Of a stretch of 64,000 nt of DNA, positions 1-11,124 are shown in pieces; within the stretch, counting starts at the first letter, position 1; every line of letters starts with the position of its first letter. The position numbers were made by a program, and so were the translations under genes. Location of the stretch: NCBI RefSeq assembly GCF_947179515.1, contig NC_067485.1, positions 72,673,646 to 72,737,645 on the forward strand, written 5' to 3'. Under the pieces are notes generated by a model, which did no database searches, was not told the DNA's origin, and saw nothing but the letters and a program-made list of their open reading frames with translations. The stretch is from Apodemus sylvaticus (taxonomy: Eukaryota > Chordata > Mammalia > Rodentia > Muridae).

Positions 1-169
1 TTAGAAGGCTAGATGCCCAAGAATAGGGAAATTCCAGGACAGGAAAGCAGGAGTGGGTGTGTTGGTGAGCATGGGGAAGGGGGAATGTGATGGGATATTT
101 TCAGAGGGGAAACCAGGAAGGGGGATAAATTTTGAAATGTAAATAAAGAAAATATCTAATAAAAATACC
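1..169 (+). mobile_element. L1 3' end fragment (old)
   Basis: G-rich L1 3'UTR ending in the usual 'gaaatgtaaataaagaaaatatc' type tail and a short A-rich stretch. It is cut by the window start, so the 5' extent is unknown. It is followed directly by a different L1 piece with no unique sequence between. Confidence 0.8.
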
Positions 170-890
170 ATAAAAACTCATCAGATCATACTACAAAAGC
201 CTACATTCAACAAAACTGGAAAATCTAAATGATACTGATGATTTCTCTAAACAGGTAGAACATACTAAAGTTAAATCAAGAGCATGTAAACTAACTAAAT
301 AGGCTGAGATCTCCTAAGAAAATAGACGATGTCATTAAAAAACTGGCAAACAAAAACGGCCTAGGACCAGATGGCTTCTGGGCAGAATTCTATCAGATCT
401 TCAAAGAAAAGCTAATGCCAACACTCCTCAAAGTATTCCATTTAATTAAAACAATAAAAACACTACCTAATCAATTCTATGGAGCCACAATTACTCTGAT
501 ACATAAACCAAACAAGGACCCAATAAAGAAAGAGAACTTCAGATCAATTTGACTTACGATCATCATTGACTAATACTCAATAAAATACTAGCAAACTGAA
601 TCCAGGAACACATCAAAGCCATCATTCAGCATAACCAAGTAGCCTTCATCCCAGGGATACAAGGTTGGTTCAATATATGAAATTCACTAACATATAAACA
701 AACTCAAGGAAAAAAATTAATGGTCATCTCATTAGATGCTGAAAAAGCATTTGACAAGATATAACACCCGTTCATGTTAAAAGTATTGGAGCAATTAGGA
801 ATTCAAGGCACATACCTAAATATAATAAAAGCAATATGCAGAAAGACAACTGTCAATATCAACTTAAATGGACAGCTTTTAACTTCTAAA
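170..890 (+). mobile_element. L1 ORF2 fragment (reverse transcriptase region, old)
   Basis: Matches the RT region of L1 ORF2: the stretches equivalent to 'GPDGF.AEFYQ' and 'ISLDAEKAFDK' are readable, with many stops and indels. It lacks both ends. It abuts the tail of the preceding L1, so it is a separate insertion or a rearranged piece. Confidence 0.8.
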
Positions 891-1435
891 GTTAGGTTTT
901 CCTGCTCATTATTATGACTTCAGTTATTAAACCTCTGGAAGGAAAACTTATATAAATGGAAAGAAAGCCTGTATTTGAAATAAACATATTCTCTATCTTA
1001 TTTTCAGCAAACTGCAACTAAAATGATTGTGTCTATTTATTTTGTGTATATAATAAACTGAATGACATGTGGATGAAATGAGGTCAACCTACTATAGTGC
1101 CTGGGAGAAAAACAGGTACATCAGTCACAGAAAAGAGGAGGACTGGATACTACAACATTAATAAATTCAAGAACCAGTGGCTTTTTGTGGTGAATAGCTC
1201 TAGGTCAGCAGGGCCTTCCGCCCTTTCCCCACCCCACTTCCCAGAGCAGTGGAATAACTGCCAAGCACTGAGATTACCATGAAATCTCAGCGACAAAGGT
1301 CAGCATACTAGTCAGTAGCCCTGCGAACATTGGCAGTTCCTCCTACTCCTAGACACTGGGGCCACTTAGGGAAGCTGACACATTTCTTTCTCCACCTGCC
1401 TCCCAGCCTGCCCCTTTCCCCTGACCCCCAGATAC
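891..1435. other. Unassigned sequence
   Basis: No coding exon, known repeat or RNA gene recognised. Short open frames here have no family features. Confidence 0.5.
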
Positions 1436-1561
1436 CTGTCATTGCTGTCTTGGTCATTGGTGTCATTTTTCCTAAGTATGAGTCTGCACTCTATCATGGC
1501 AACATCACCCTGGGCAGCAGCCTTATGGATCTTGCTGAAGGCTTTGTAGCTTTTGATCTTT
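1436..1561 (-). CDS. Candidate exon of an ANKRD26-like gene (first ankyrin repeat)
   Basis: Read on the minus strand, this 126-bp block encodes a segment around KIHKAAAQGDVAMI and ILRKNDTNDQDSNDR. This resembles the first ankyrin repeat of ANKRD26/POTE-family proteins, which have KIHKAA..GDV....LLGKNDVNDRD. It is bounded upstream by a pyrimidine-rich acceptor ending CCCTCAG and downstream by a donor CAG/GTATCT, both seen directly. The frame is open throughout, starting one base before a codon boundary and ending with two bases of the next codon. No following ankyrin exon is visible between here and the window edge, so downstream exons would lie outside. It is on the same strand as the coiled-coil exons at 53.7-63.3 kb but lies downstream of them, so it should belong to another copy. 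Family assignment is from memory; it may be a pseudogene exon. Confidence 0.5.
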
Positions 1562-2399
1562 CTGAGGGAAGAGATGCTAGTACCACCCCAACACAGTCTT
1601 CCAGGGCCTGGAAAGGACTCCCTCTGACTGGTACAAGATCCAGGGGAAGATGGCCTTTGATTCCAGCAGCACAAGGAGCTCATGGTGGAGCTCCCCACCC
1701 ACCCAGAGTCACCCCAAGTCACCAGGACCCCTCCCCTCCCTCTTGGCTCTTGGCTACCCTCAGAACCAACACACTGATATAGATCTGCAAGTGAGTCTTG
1801 TCATCACTGCCAGCAACACCAGGACAAAGCACCCACAAGCAAGCTTAGTAGGAAAGAGTCCAGGCAGTTATTCCTGTCAACTGACATCTCTCCTAGTGTT
1901 GCCAAGCAACACATCCAAACACAGGCATGTGCACTCTGACCAATGGGAAAGCCTAGATCCAGCAGCAGTGATAGAGGTTCTCAGCAAGCTTTCTATTCAT
2001 GCACAAGACCTGATCTGGGAAATTAGCTTACTAGCTCAACTTCTCATGACCTTGGCTTTGATAGGCCAAGAATTTGTTGGAGCCTCCTCAAATATGCACT
2101 GGTTTATTCTCCAAGGACACTTTTTCTAAAACATGTCAGTCACCCTGACAATATCAAATGGTTTATTCTCCATGGACACTTTTTCTAAAGGATGCCAGTC
2201 ACCCTGCCCTCTGTTTGCCTTCATCTCTAAGGGAAAAAGTCACTGATTGCCCACTATGGTCTATGGGGATTTGGCTGGAGTCACCAGACAAGGAAGATGA
2301 CTTTGGTGACATCAGAAGCAGTGACAAGAGCAACTATTTCTTTTTCTTCCTCTCTACTTCATGGCCAGTAGGTCAAAGAAGAAATAAAGACATCAAAGC
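1562..2399. other. Unassigned sequence upstream of the ankyrin exon, with a small tandem duplication
   Basis: No repeat family recognised for most of the stretch. A block beginning ggtttattctcc is present twice, at 2101 and 2160 (period 59 bp, about 85-90% identical), and each copy runs through 'gtcaccctg'. No promoter or CpG island is seen. Confidence 0.4.
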
Positions 2400-2966
2400 C
2401 TTTGTAAATTAAATGAAAGTGAAGGCCCAACATACCAAATTCTATGGGACACAACAACATCAGTTCTAAGAGGAAAGATCATAGCCCTAAGTGTGTTCGT
2501 TAAAATAAATGTAAAGTTCTCATAATAACAATTTAAATATACACCTATATTTAAAGTTCTAGAAATAGAAGCTACCACACCAAAAATTAGACACTGAAAA
2601 TAATCAAACTCGGGACTGAAATCAATTAATTAGGAACAAAGACAACGGGACAATGAATCAGCCAAGCCAAGAGCTGGTTCTTTTAGAAAATCAACAAGAT
2701 AAACAAACCCTTATCCAAACTAAATAAACATCAGAAAGACAATATCCACACTAATAAAATCAGAAATGAAAAGGGAAACCTAAGAACAGGCCCTGAGGAA
2801 ACTTAAAAGTCATCAGGTCTTACTGGAAAAGGATCTTCTCCAACAATTTGGAAAATCTTAAGGGTATGGATGATTTTCTAGATAGATACTTTCCAAAGTT
2901 AAATCAGGGAAACAAATTAAATAGTTCTGTAATACCTAGAGAAATAGAAGCAGCCACTAAAATCTA
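2400..2966 (+). mobile_element. L1 ORF2 fragment (old)
   Basis: Homologous to the ORF2 segment between the endonuclease and RT domains ('tatgggacacaa...', 'gaaatagaagcagcc...'). It is full of stops and lacks both ends. Confidence 0.75.
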
Positions 2967-4324
2967 GAGGCTCACAGTCTGAGGTTCTCAGATTTCAGGC
3001 AATCCAGATTCAAGGGCCAAGATCATCCTCAGGTCCCACAGGAAAAACAGCCAAGATGACTGTGGACAGTATTCTTGTGCCCTAGATGGGTCTGGCACAT
3101 CCCAGAAGTCAAAGATGGACACAGAAATGGTCTCCTGGGAGCAGACTGAAGACAAGCTCAAATTGGGCTTGGGGATAAAGGAACTGACTTTGTAATCCTG
3201 GTGACCTGAGATTCCAGAGTTCCTGAGTTCCAGAGACACTGAGACCAGACCTGTGGGAAGAGATGGTTTCAGGACACTAAGGAGGCCCTGGGGCCTCTCA
3301 AGGAGAGGGACTGTATCCTTTTCTGACCTCCTTCCTTTGGGTTCCCCTGAGGATAGACCACCAGAGCTCTAAAACCATGCCTCTGTACTCAGAAGACATA
3401 ATAAAATCTCACCACCATGTGGAAACATGAGGTACTCCTCTCTTAATTCCTTGTCTGTAATGGCAAGAGCCAAAGTTAATCCAACTAGGGTTTGGGCTAG
3501 GGCTGTCTTCTTGTCACCACCCAACCCTTCAAAAACTAGAGGCCTGGGAAGAACTCATGTGCCTTCAGGGCAGAAGGGCAAGGTAGACTAGGTCACCCAG
3601 CTGCAGAATGCAACACTGATGCTCTAGGCATTGTTGTCTTTCTTGAAGAGAATTTTGCAGGAAAAATGAAACAAAACACAACAATACAGGAATTCATTTG
3701 TCCTAAGGAAACAGAAGCTCAGGGAGAAAATAGGGACCTTCTCAAAACCAACATGGAAATTTCTAGACTCTGGATCCTTACGTGTTCTGTTGCAGTAATT
3801 TCTTGCCCCATATAAAAATCTACAACTCAGTTATTATATTTATAACTTATATTCCTATATCGTGCAGATCTATCACACTACTGCTTTATTCCCCAGCTAT
3901 GAGACCCCTTGCTACTCGCAGCTTCACCAGGCCACGTGCTTCTGCTCCATCATCCCTCCACCTCCTCCATCTCTCTGTGACCTCCTGTACTCTTTGTCCT
4001 TCTCCTGCTCAATTCAGCTCTAGCCTTTATCTGACCAGTCAGAATGAGGAGGTTCATTGTGATCACCTGAGTATGTGATCTACTCCTCTTCTGGGGCAGC
4101 CCCTCTTGTGGAAGCAGAATTAACATCAAAATACAAGCAGCACCAGGGAAACTCACAACAGTGTTCTCCTACTGCTGAGACAAGCTATCCAGACGGAACT
4201 TCAGTCACCCTTAAAGGCATGACATAGAGGTAGTGCAGGGCTCTTGCCACATGTCTGCATAAGCAGGGCACCTGGTCCCTTAAAGAGGAGGCGGTGTGTG
4301 CAGTTGTGTCATAAGGCAGTAGAA
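2967..4324. other. Unassigned sequence with one polyadenylation-like end
   Basis: No coding feature supported. Around 3398-3412 there is an AATAAA-type hexamer in a context like a transcript or LTR end (cataataaaatctcacc), so 2967-3420 could be an old LTR or processed transcript. I cannot name a family. Confidence 0.3.
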
Positions 4325-4488
4325 GAGGTGGCCACGTGGCTCAGTTGCAAGTGCTTACCCACTTCCGTGTGGCGTCCATCCCAACCACTGCATAAAAGTA
4401 GGTAGGTATACGCATGCCTATGATCCCAGCACTCTGGGTAGATGTAAGAGGATCAGAAGCTCAAGGTCGAATAGGTCACGGTGCAAAG
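4325..4488 (+). mobile_element. B4 SINE
   Basis: A tRNA-like head (ggccacgtggctcagttgc... then a B-box-like region) is joined to a B1-like segment (atgcctatgatcccagcac). This ID-B1 fusion defines B4. It sits exactly where the Ptma retrocopy 3'UTR should continue. Confidence 0.7.
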
Positions 4489-5035
4489 GTTAGCTTTTCC
4501 TTCCGCTGTCTAGTCATCCTCGCCAGTCTTCTGCTTCTTGGTGCCAACATCATAATCCTCGTCATCCTCAGCTACCCGCTTGCCCGTAGGAGCCTCCGCC
4601 TCCTCATCTTCATCTCCATCCTCTTCCTCACCGTCACCTTTTTCCTTCTCCATTTCCTCCCCACCTTCTTCCTCTCCCTCATTGTCAGCCTCCTGCTCCC
4701 CATTTTCCTCATTTTGAGCGTTCCCATTGGCAGGTGCATCTCTTCCATTCTCTGCCTCCTCCACAAACTTCCTTCTTCTCCTTCGAGTCTTTGATGGTGA
4801 TCTCGGAGCTGGTGTCCACTCTGCGTCTGACATGGTGGGGCACGCCGGTAGTCCATGCAGCGAGTGAGGAACGAGTGGAGTTCGAGGACTCTGGGGAGAG
4901 AGCTGCCGGAGTCCGCCTTGGAGGAGGCGGTGGGCAGCGAAGGTGGCTGCAGTGAGCGTGGAGCACGACCCGGCAACAATGCAAAGATGGCTTTTAGGTT
5001 CACTCTCCACTTCCTTTCCCATCTCAGAAGTTAAA
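4489..5035 (-). pseudogene. Ptma: Prothymosin alpha processed pseudogene
   Basis: The minus strand reads as an intronless Ptma cDNA. The start codon is at 4833-4831 (MSDA) and the stop TAG at 4512-4510, giving 107 residues against 111 in mouse Ptma from memory. Readable family segments include EEAENGRDAPANGNAQNEENG, the long Glu/Asp-rich tract, APTGKRVAEDDED and the C-terminal nuclear-localisation stretch KKQK. A one-base loss just after codon 4 and a one-base gain near codon 24 cancel out. Residues between them are therefore read in the wrong frame; the correct VDTSSEIT and KEKKEV are visible in the neighbouring frame. About 190 bp of 5'UTR-like sequence remains upstream. Only some 20 bp of 3'UTR remain before a B4 SINE, and there is no poly-A tail. 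The parent is a small acidic nuclear chromatin-related protein; this copy is not expected to be functional. Confidence 0.9.
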
Positions 5036-5189
5036 CGTGGTCACCTTTGAGTAGAGAAGCAGGCCCCGCCCGCCCATATCGGGCAGTGCCACCCACAGAT
5101 GACAAGCACTCTCCACCCCACCAAAACCACAACATGAATTGGCAACACCAGAGGGAAAAATAACCAGGGCTTCCCAGGTGCTGCTTTTT

Positions 5190-5642
5190 TTTCTTAAAAA
5201 TACTTTAAAAGGAAAATTTGCTTGTATTTTTATTTACATTTTATAGTTTTGTATATATTGTTGGGGTCAGCCATTTTTACTGATAACGGGTGACAAACCA
5301 GCCTTCAGAGCATTTTCTGTCCTACTTCAGACTTTGTGACGTGACCATGTTCATTATAATCTCAAAGGAGGAAAAAAGTTGTAAAAAAACAAAAACAGCA
5401 ACAACAACATCCCCAATCTTATTTGGAGCATTCCAGTAACTTTTTTTGTGTATGTACCTAGCTGTACTATAAGTAGTTGGTTTGTATGAGATGGTTAAAA
5501 AGGCCAAAGATAAAAAGAATTTTTTCCTTTTTTTGTCTATGAAGTTGCTGTTTATTGTTTTGGTTTTTTTTGACCTGTTTGATGTATGTGTGAAACAATG
5601 TCCAACAATAAACCGGAATTTTATTTTGTTGAAAAAAAAAAA
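5190..5642 (+). pseudogene. Processed retrocopy of an mRNA 3'UTR (possibly Sox4)
   Basis: AT-rich, non-coding, mRNA-like sequence ends with AATAAA (5607-5612), then 19 bases, then an A tract (5632-5642). That is the structure of a reverse-transcribed polyadenylated transcript truncated at its 5' end. The text around 'gtacctagctgtactataag' and 'tttgatgtatgtgtgaaac' reminds me of the Sox4 3'UTR, but only from memory. The 5' limit near 5190 and the TSD could not be fixed. Confidence 0.55.
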
Positions 5643-5769
5643 GAAGCTCAAAGTCAACTTATATTGTGAGGACAGCCTTAGCTGCAAGACACCTTGTCAA
5701 AAATAAAACAAGCCACAGCGTTTTGTAAAGCATGGGGCGTTTAGTGCCAAACCCAAACACTAGGTCACT

Positions 5770-5915
5770 CAGCACTCATGATGACCCCTTTAGATGGGTG
5801 CTATGAATTACTTAAGTGTGTTGTAACATACAGCCTTCTCACAGGCACACAGCAACTTGCTGTGAGTTACCAGCTTGTAAGCTGGAGCCCAGGGGGTCTG
5901 AACTCAGCCATTTCC
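5770..5915 (+). mobile_element. MIR SINE (ancient)
   Basis: Diverged match to the MIR core: 'cacagcaacttgctgtgagttaccagcttgtaagctggagcc...ctgaactcag' parallels the MIR consensus around 'taacttgcccaaggtcacacagctagtaag...ggattcgaaccc'. Boundaries are uncertain. Confidence 0.5.
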
Positions 5916-7467
5916 ATTCCAGAGAGGGTAAGGACTCCCCTGGAAAAGGTGATAGAAGTTACCTACCTCCTTCCACCTTGGAGAATCCTGCAGGACCTGG
6001 GCAATTGTGGCATACCCAGAAGGAAGAGCAGCCCCAACTTTCCATGCTGAACAGCCCAGTACACCCTCTGCTGGGCACAAGGAGAGGCAGCAGGTTCTTT
6101 AACAAGCAGATGCAGAACAAGGCTGAGTCAATTTTCTGTTTTTATTTGTTTTGATGCCTGGAAACTATGCTCCTTCTCATAGGTGTGCCAAGAGGCTGGC
6201 TGCAGACCAGTCCCTCTGTGGAACTTCTAACACATGTCTGGAATTCATAAGAACCAGATCTCTCAGCACTTCCTTCATGGACCCATGTTCTTCTTACACC
6301 AAGCATGTTGGTCCTGAGTCTGTACCACAACAGGTCAAGGGCCACAGGGACACTAACAAGAGGGCATGCACTGGAGCTGGGACCTAGTCACAGCACTGCT
6401 AGGTGAGGAAGGGGTAAAACTGGAAATCAAAACCCTCACCAGTCAGTGAAATCAGCTATGTGTTGGGCCCTGCAGATCAATACTCTTTAAATAGCTCTAT
6501 GACTCTCCAGGATGTGTCAGTAAAGGTGGATGCATGTGGACAGAAGTGTGAGAGGGGCATAGGTGTCCTGGGATATCCATCTTGATGACTTTGGACCTCT
6601 GCTTGCCACTGTTTGAATCTCAATAGAAGAAGGGGAACAGCTTTCTGACTATGATCTGGAAAATAAGAGCAGTTAGTTCTCGGTGACACTCTCTGTAATG
6701 AACAAGGGGGTCTCCCCTGGGCCTTCAAGAAGAGGTTAGCCAGCCTTCATGAAGGGCAACCCATACTCTATTGCATCCTTCTCATAACTCTGTATTTGAG
6801 CTAGTGTCATGGGAGAACCAGTGAATACCACAGGACAAAGGCAGAAGAATAAAGATGTGAAGTTGAGGAGCTTACACCCTGGGATGCCCTCAGCGCTCTC
6901 TGTGCATTAGATCCTACCATCCTCAACCCACAGACTGACCCCAGACAAGAGACTCTCCTCATTTCTCCAGTGCTTACATTTCTCCTGCTCTTCCTTGATC
7001 TAAACTTCTCCTCCTGGGAGCGGAGAACTCCAATACACATCAGAGCCCCCTCAAGGCTCTGCATAAGTCTTCTGATGACTAGTTGTACCAGCTGCTCCAT
7101 GTTGGCTGGATCAGAGGTCTTATATGTGTGTTTGGAACGGTTACGGGGGCAGCACTGTGATAGGACTTATTCTTAATTTCATAGAAGTCCATGTGGCCTC
7201 CAGACAGGAAGGTGTCCTTTTACAGAAATCTAAGTTGTTTCCAGTTTGACATTCTACAAGCCACCAGTTAACACTCTGACATCAACTTCTGCACTCTGCT
7301 CCTTAACTCATGGAGGTTTCCTGAGCCAACTGCTGCATTTCAAAGTCCAGGGGATCTAGTAGACAGAAAGTACAATCTAGGAATAGCAGCTGTAGGTCCC
7401 TGCTGGGTGTGGAGAGTAGAGCTGAATCAGGTCTGGCCTGAGGCTCTGTCATGTCACCTGTTAACAG
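5916..7467. other. Unassigned, low-repeat sequence
   Basis: Open frames up to about 110 codons exist, but none shows a domain, signal peptide or splice context that I trust. No repeat family recognised. Confidence 0.4.
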
Positions 7468-7572
7468 TTTTTCATTTTGTTAGTTATGTTCTCTCTGTGT
7501 TCTTGAAAATCAGGATCTTCTTACCTAAGTCCCCAGTGCTGGGATTTGAGGTGAAAACCACCACCCTAGGTT
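7468..7572 (-). mobile_element. B1 SINE, degenerate antisense fragment
   Basis: Reads 'ttctctctgtgttcttg...cccagtgctgggatttgagg', an antisense B1 with heavy divergence. Confidence 0.5.
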
Positions 7573-7889
7573 ACGACTGAGTTTTGGATTCAAAGCTAAA
7601 GTCTATGAAGCCTGGTGTAAAATCAAGTTCATCATCTCTTGTCCACATAACGCTTCTTCCTGACTTTCGTATTATATTAACAGTTAAGTATCCCTGCAGG
7701 TTCCCCACTCCACCAGGACCAGGACCCACAGCCAACCAAGGACCAGGTGAGACCTTTTTCATCTTAAACCCAGGCAAGCAGCTCCATGACAACCTTGCTT
7801 TTCTCCTTATTTCAATACTTCCTCTTAGCCCTCTGATAAATTCACCTGGCAACACATCGCTGGGCTTACATGGTTTCTCAAAATCTCTG
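7573..7889. other. Unassigned sequence between SINE remnants
   Basis: Open on both strands for about 100 codons. Proline/glycine-rich wording (caccaggaccaggacccac) makes both readings low complexity. No gene is supported. Confidence 0.35.
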
Positions 7890-7974
7890 GATGGGGGCTC
7901 AGATGGTAAAGTGCTTGCTAAACAAGCATGAGGACCTGAGTTGAAATCCCCATTCAAATTTGAATGTAGGGATT
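7890..7974 (+). mobile_element. ID/B4-type tRNA-like SINE head
   Basis: A tRNA-like promoter region is visible: 'ggctcagatggtaaagtgcttgcta...gacctgagttgaaatcccc', with A-box and B-box spacing typical of ID/B4. Confidence 0.5.
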
Positions 7975-8150
7975 TGAGGGATAGAGGGCTCACTGTTATG
8001 AGCATTTGCTGTCCTTGTAGAGAACTGGGGTTTGAGTTCCAGTACCAACAGGGGAGCTGAGAACCATTCATTGCTCTATTTACATCCAATATGCTGCCCT
8101 CTCCTGGCCTCTGCAGGTACTGCATGCAAGTGTTGAGCATAGACATTCAG
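7975..8150 (+). mobile_element. B3 SINE
   Basis: A B2/B3-like head ('agggctcactgttatgagc...gggtttgagttccagtacc') is followed by the B3 body ('ctgccctctcctggcctctgcaggtac...'). Confidence 0.65.
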
Positions 8151-8424
8151 GGAAAACAGACACACAGAGAAGGGGAAAGAGGGAGAGGGCACTGCTAGAG
8201 GTAAAGAGAGGGAGAAATTAACCTGTTACATTCTAACAAGCTTTGTCACTTTTTCTTGCATTTTGGGAAAATGTCTCCTGCCTGCTAATGGAAATGTCCT
8301 CCCAAATGTTATGGTGTTTTAGGGGCAGAAATTCATCAAACCCAATGACTGAAAAGCATTTTCCTCACATTTGAATATCCTCTAGCCTGACACACCGCCT
8401 GATCTTCTCCCTCCCTCTTGTGTT

Positions 8425-8535
8425 TTGAGACGTCTCTTGTAGCCCGTGTGGGCCTCTAACTGGCTGTGTGGCCAGGAGTGACTTTGAACTCCTGCTCCCA
8501 CCTCTCAAGTCATCTACCACACCTAGTTTTATCTT
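8425..8535 (-). mobile_element. B1-related SINE, antisense
   Basis: Antisense B1 wording: 'ttgagacgtctcttgtagcc...gactttgaactcctgc'. Degenerate and 3'-incomplete. Confidence 0.5.
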
Positions 8536-10315
8536 CTTGAACACCTCTGGGGAAGGCTTGCAATCTTCCCAAACAGACTTTTCTCTTTGGAAACCTGTGA
8601 GAACATTCTTCCAGAGACTGAAAGGAAAAACTCGGCTGGGCTCTGCTTGTATTTAGGCTCTGTGGGAGGTTCTCAGTTCCTTCATGGTACCTGGGAAGCC
8701 TCCACACTGCTACCTTCTCTCTGGGCCCTTCTGGAACTGGCTCCTCTCCTGACAGTGCTTTACAATGGTTACTGCAATCTGAAGGAGCCTAGGCTGAGCT
8801 CAGAGCAGGTAAGCTGGATGTTGGACCAAAAAATATCATGCATGCATGTATAGGACAGGTACTAGATGATATGATGAGAACCAGCACAGATGGAGAAGTT
8901 AAAAGCAAGATTGGGTCCTAGTCCTGCCTCACTCAAGCCTTAGACAGATCATTTTGTCTTTGTGTCTACGTCCAGGATCCCATCCTAGTCCACAAAGGTA
9001 CAGGCAACTAGGTCTCACCTTTAGTTGCTTTCACAACTATTGCATGTTCAAGCTTTGTAACCACAAAAATTGCAAGTTTAGAAGAAAGACCCAGTGTCAT
9101 ATTAATGGACTGCTTGGACAAGACAAGGTATCATAAAACCACCTACTATGTAATTTGCTTAAGAACAGTGACCCCATCTTATTCCTCCTAGCACCCTTTC
9201 TCCATTCCATTCGGTGTGGCAACACAGCTCAGCCTGGGAAGCTCACCACTCAGCAATATCTGTTTACTTGTCTTTCAACATTTACTGCATCCAATCTCCT
9301 AACAGCTTTGACAGCCAGGGAGACTTGCCTATACTGGAAATCACATTCTCTTCCCAGAGCTTCAGGGTTCCCCCGGTGCAACTCCCAGGAGCTCAGCCTC
9401 TTGCTGAGACACTTGTTCCCAATTTTTACCCTGTCCCAGAGTCAGTTTCATCCTCAGGTTTCCTTTTTCTTCATCCCTGTGGAACATGCCATGAAGCCAG
9501 GAAGAGATCAATGCCAGCCTTGGATGAAGTCCTTGCCTGTTTAGAGGTTCTGGCCCACTTTCTCTAGGAGTATCAGAAACCTTCTCTGGAAGAGCGCAGC
9601 ACCTTCCCCAAAAGAGACTTTGCAGACAGAACAAGAATATGAAGAGGACATACAAGGGAAGAAATAGGCTGAGAATCATGACAATCTCATGAACAAGACC
9701 CATTTTCAGGAAAAACACAACTTGATTCTTTGCTAACTGTGTCTAGCAACCTTACCATGTAACCTATGTCATGCTCCTCAGGAAACACTTTATAGACTCT
9801 AAAGATGTAGAAAAAAATCCCAGCACTTAGGAGATGTCAGAGAAGGATAAGGAACATAAGATACAGAATGCTTTGGTCCGTTTTTAAGATGAAGTGAGCT
9901 GGAGTCCAGTGGAATTACAGACAATCTGGTTAGCTTCATTTGTTCCAGGAAGCTACAAGAAGGAAGGCCTAGCCACTTAGCCAGGGTAGGGAAGCCAGCA
10001 ATTAGAAGGGACCACTCTTAAGTCCTAATTTTTTATTGGATGAGCCTTTTGTCATAGTCCAATTACATAGGAAACCTAAAAGGATGCATGTCTATGGGCC
10101 TATCTATAGGAGAAGAGAACCAGAATGTCTCTGTATAGGTTTTTAAAAACCACTCTCTTATTCCAAGTCAGCAACTTGGCCATTAATGTTTTTCTCTATG
10201 CCAGAGTTCCCTTTGTGCAGTTTTGTAGATATAAAACTACTCTGTTATCACTAGACTTTTGAATTTGTTATCTTAATTTCCCAATGTAGTCAAAGGACCT
10301 CCCACAGGCATAGTG
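8536..10315. other. Unassigned sequence; one overlapping pair of longer open frames
   Basis: Two overlapping open frames lie at 9155-9544 (+, 129 codons) and 9362-9718 (-, 118 codons). The minus frame starts with a strongly hydrophobic stretch (EIVMILSLFLPLYVLFIFLF), which could be a membrane segment or signal anchor. No family match is known to me, and no splice or promoter evidence was found. I do not call either as a gene. Confidence 0.3.
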
Positions 10316-10382
10316 AATTCAAGGCCAGCAGCACTATAAGAGACACTGTCACAAAGACAAAATACAATACAGAAAAATAAGG
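10316..10382 (+). mobile_element. B1 3' fragment
   Basis: 'gaattcaaggccagcagc...gagacactgtcacaaag' followed by an A-rich end matches the last third of B1. Confidence 0.5.
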
Positions 10383-10387
10383 GTTTG

Positions 10388-10612
10388 GATAGAGAGGTGG
10401 CTTAGTCAGTGACACGCTTGACCTGCTGCTTTTAAATCCCAAAACCCACATTAAAAATGACTGCTGTTGCCAAGCAGTGATGGTGCTGGCCTTAAATCCT
10501 AGTCCTCTGGAGGCAGAGGAGGTGGATTTTTCTGGGTTTCAGGACAGCTTGGTTTACAATGCTAGTTCCAGGACAGCCAGGGCCTCACAGAGACACCCTG
10601 TCTTAGACAGGC
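10388..10612 (+). mobile_element. B4 SINE
   Basis: A tRNA-like head ('agaggtggcttagtcagtg...') is joined to B1-like sequence ('aatcctagtcctctggaggc', 'ccaggacagccagggcctc'). Confidence 0.65.
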
Positions 10613-10890
10613 AGATGTGGTGAAGCTTTCAATTGTAGCACTAGGGATACAGAAGCAGGTTCCTAAATTTGCTGCTAGTGTGGCTACATAACATTCTAAA
10701 AAAAGACAAAATGAACTTTTCAAAAGGCATGAAGAATGATAGGCATTGTCCTCTGACCTACGACCCCTATAACTGCACAACATCTATTCACACAGCAATA
10801 GATACTCATCTTAACATACAGAGAAATAAAAACAGGAAAAGGAAAGTTTCATAAATGAAAGTAAGCATACAGATTCCTGTTTACATCTCA

Positions 10891-11110
10891 TTTTTTTTTG
10901 TTTTTGTTTTGTTTTGTTTTGTTTTTTTGTTTTTGTTTTTTGGTTGTTGGTTGCTTAGTTGGTTTTTTTGTTTTTCCAGACAGGGTTTCTCTGTGTAGCC
11001 CTGGCTGTCCTGGAACTCACTTTGTAGACCAGGCTGGCCTCGAACTCAGAAATCTGCCTGCCTCTGCCCCCTCCAAGTGCTGGGATTAAAGGTGTGTGTC
11101 ACTGCCCGGC
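10891..11110 (-). mobile_element. B1 SINE, full length, antisense, with TSD
   Basis: A poly-T/GTTTT tract (the tail) precedes 'agacagggtttctctgtgta...ctgggattaaaggtgtgtgtcactgcccggc', the complete antisense B1. The flanks share 'tacatctca' (10882) and 'tacatctctca' (11111), a TSD differing by a two-base indel. Confidence 0.9.
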
Positions 11111-11124
11111 TACATCTCTCATTT

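Noticed and set aside
1330..1782. 150-codon plus-strand frame
   Set aside because: It overlaps the better-supported minus-strand ankyrin exon with its splice sites; no features of its own.
2967..3420. Possible LTR
   Set aside because: Only one AATAAA-type end; no paired LTR, primer-binding site or internal retroviral sequence found.
4414..4794. 126-codon plus-strand frame rich in Leu/Ile/Ser
   Set aside because: It is the antisense of the acidic Ptma coding tract; the hydrophobic look comes from GAG/GAA codons read in reverse.
7571..8146. 191-codon minus-strand open frame
   Set aside because: It runs through the antisense of two SINEs and a proline/glycine-rich low-complexity stretch; no domain or start context.
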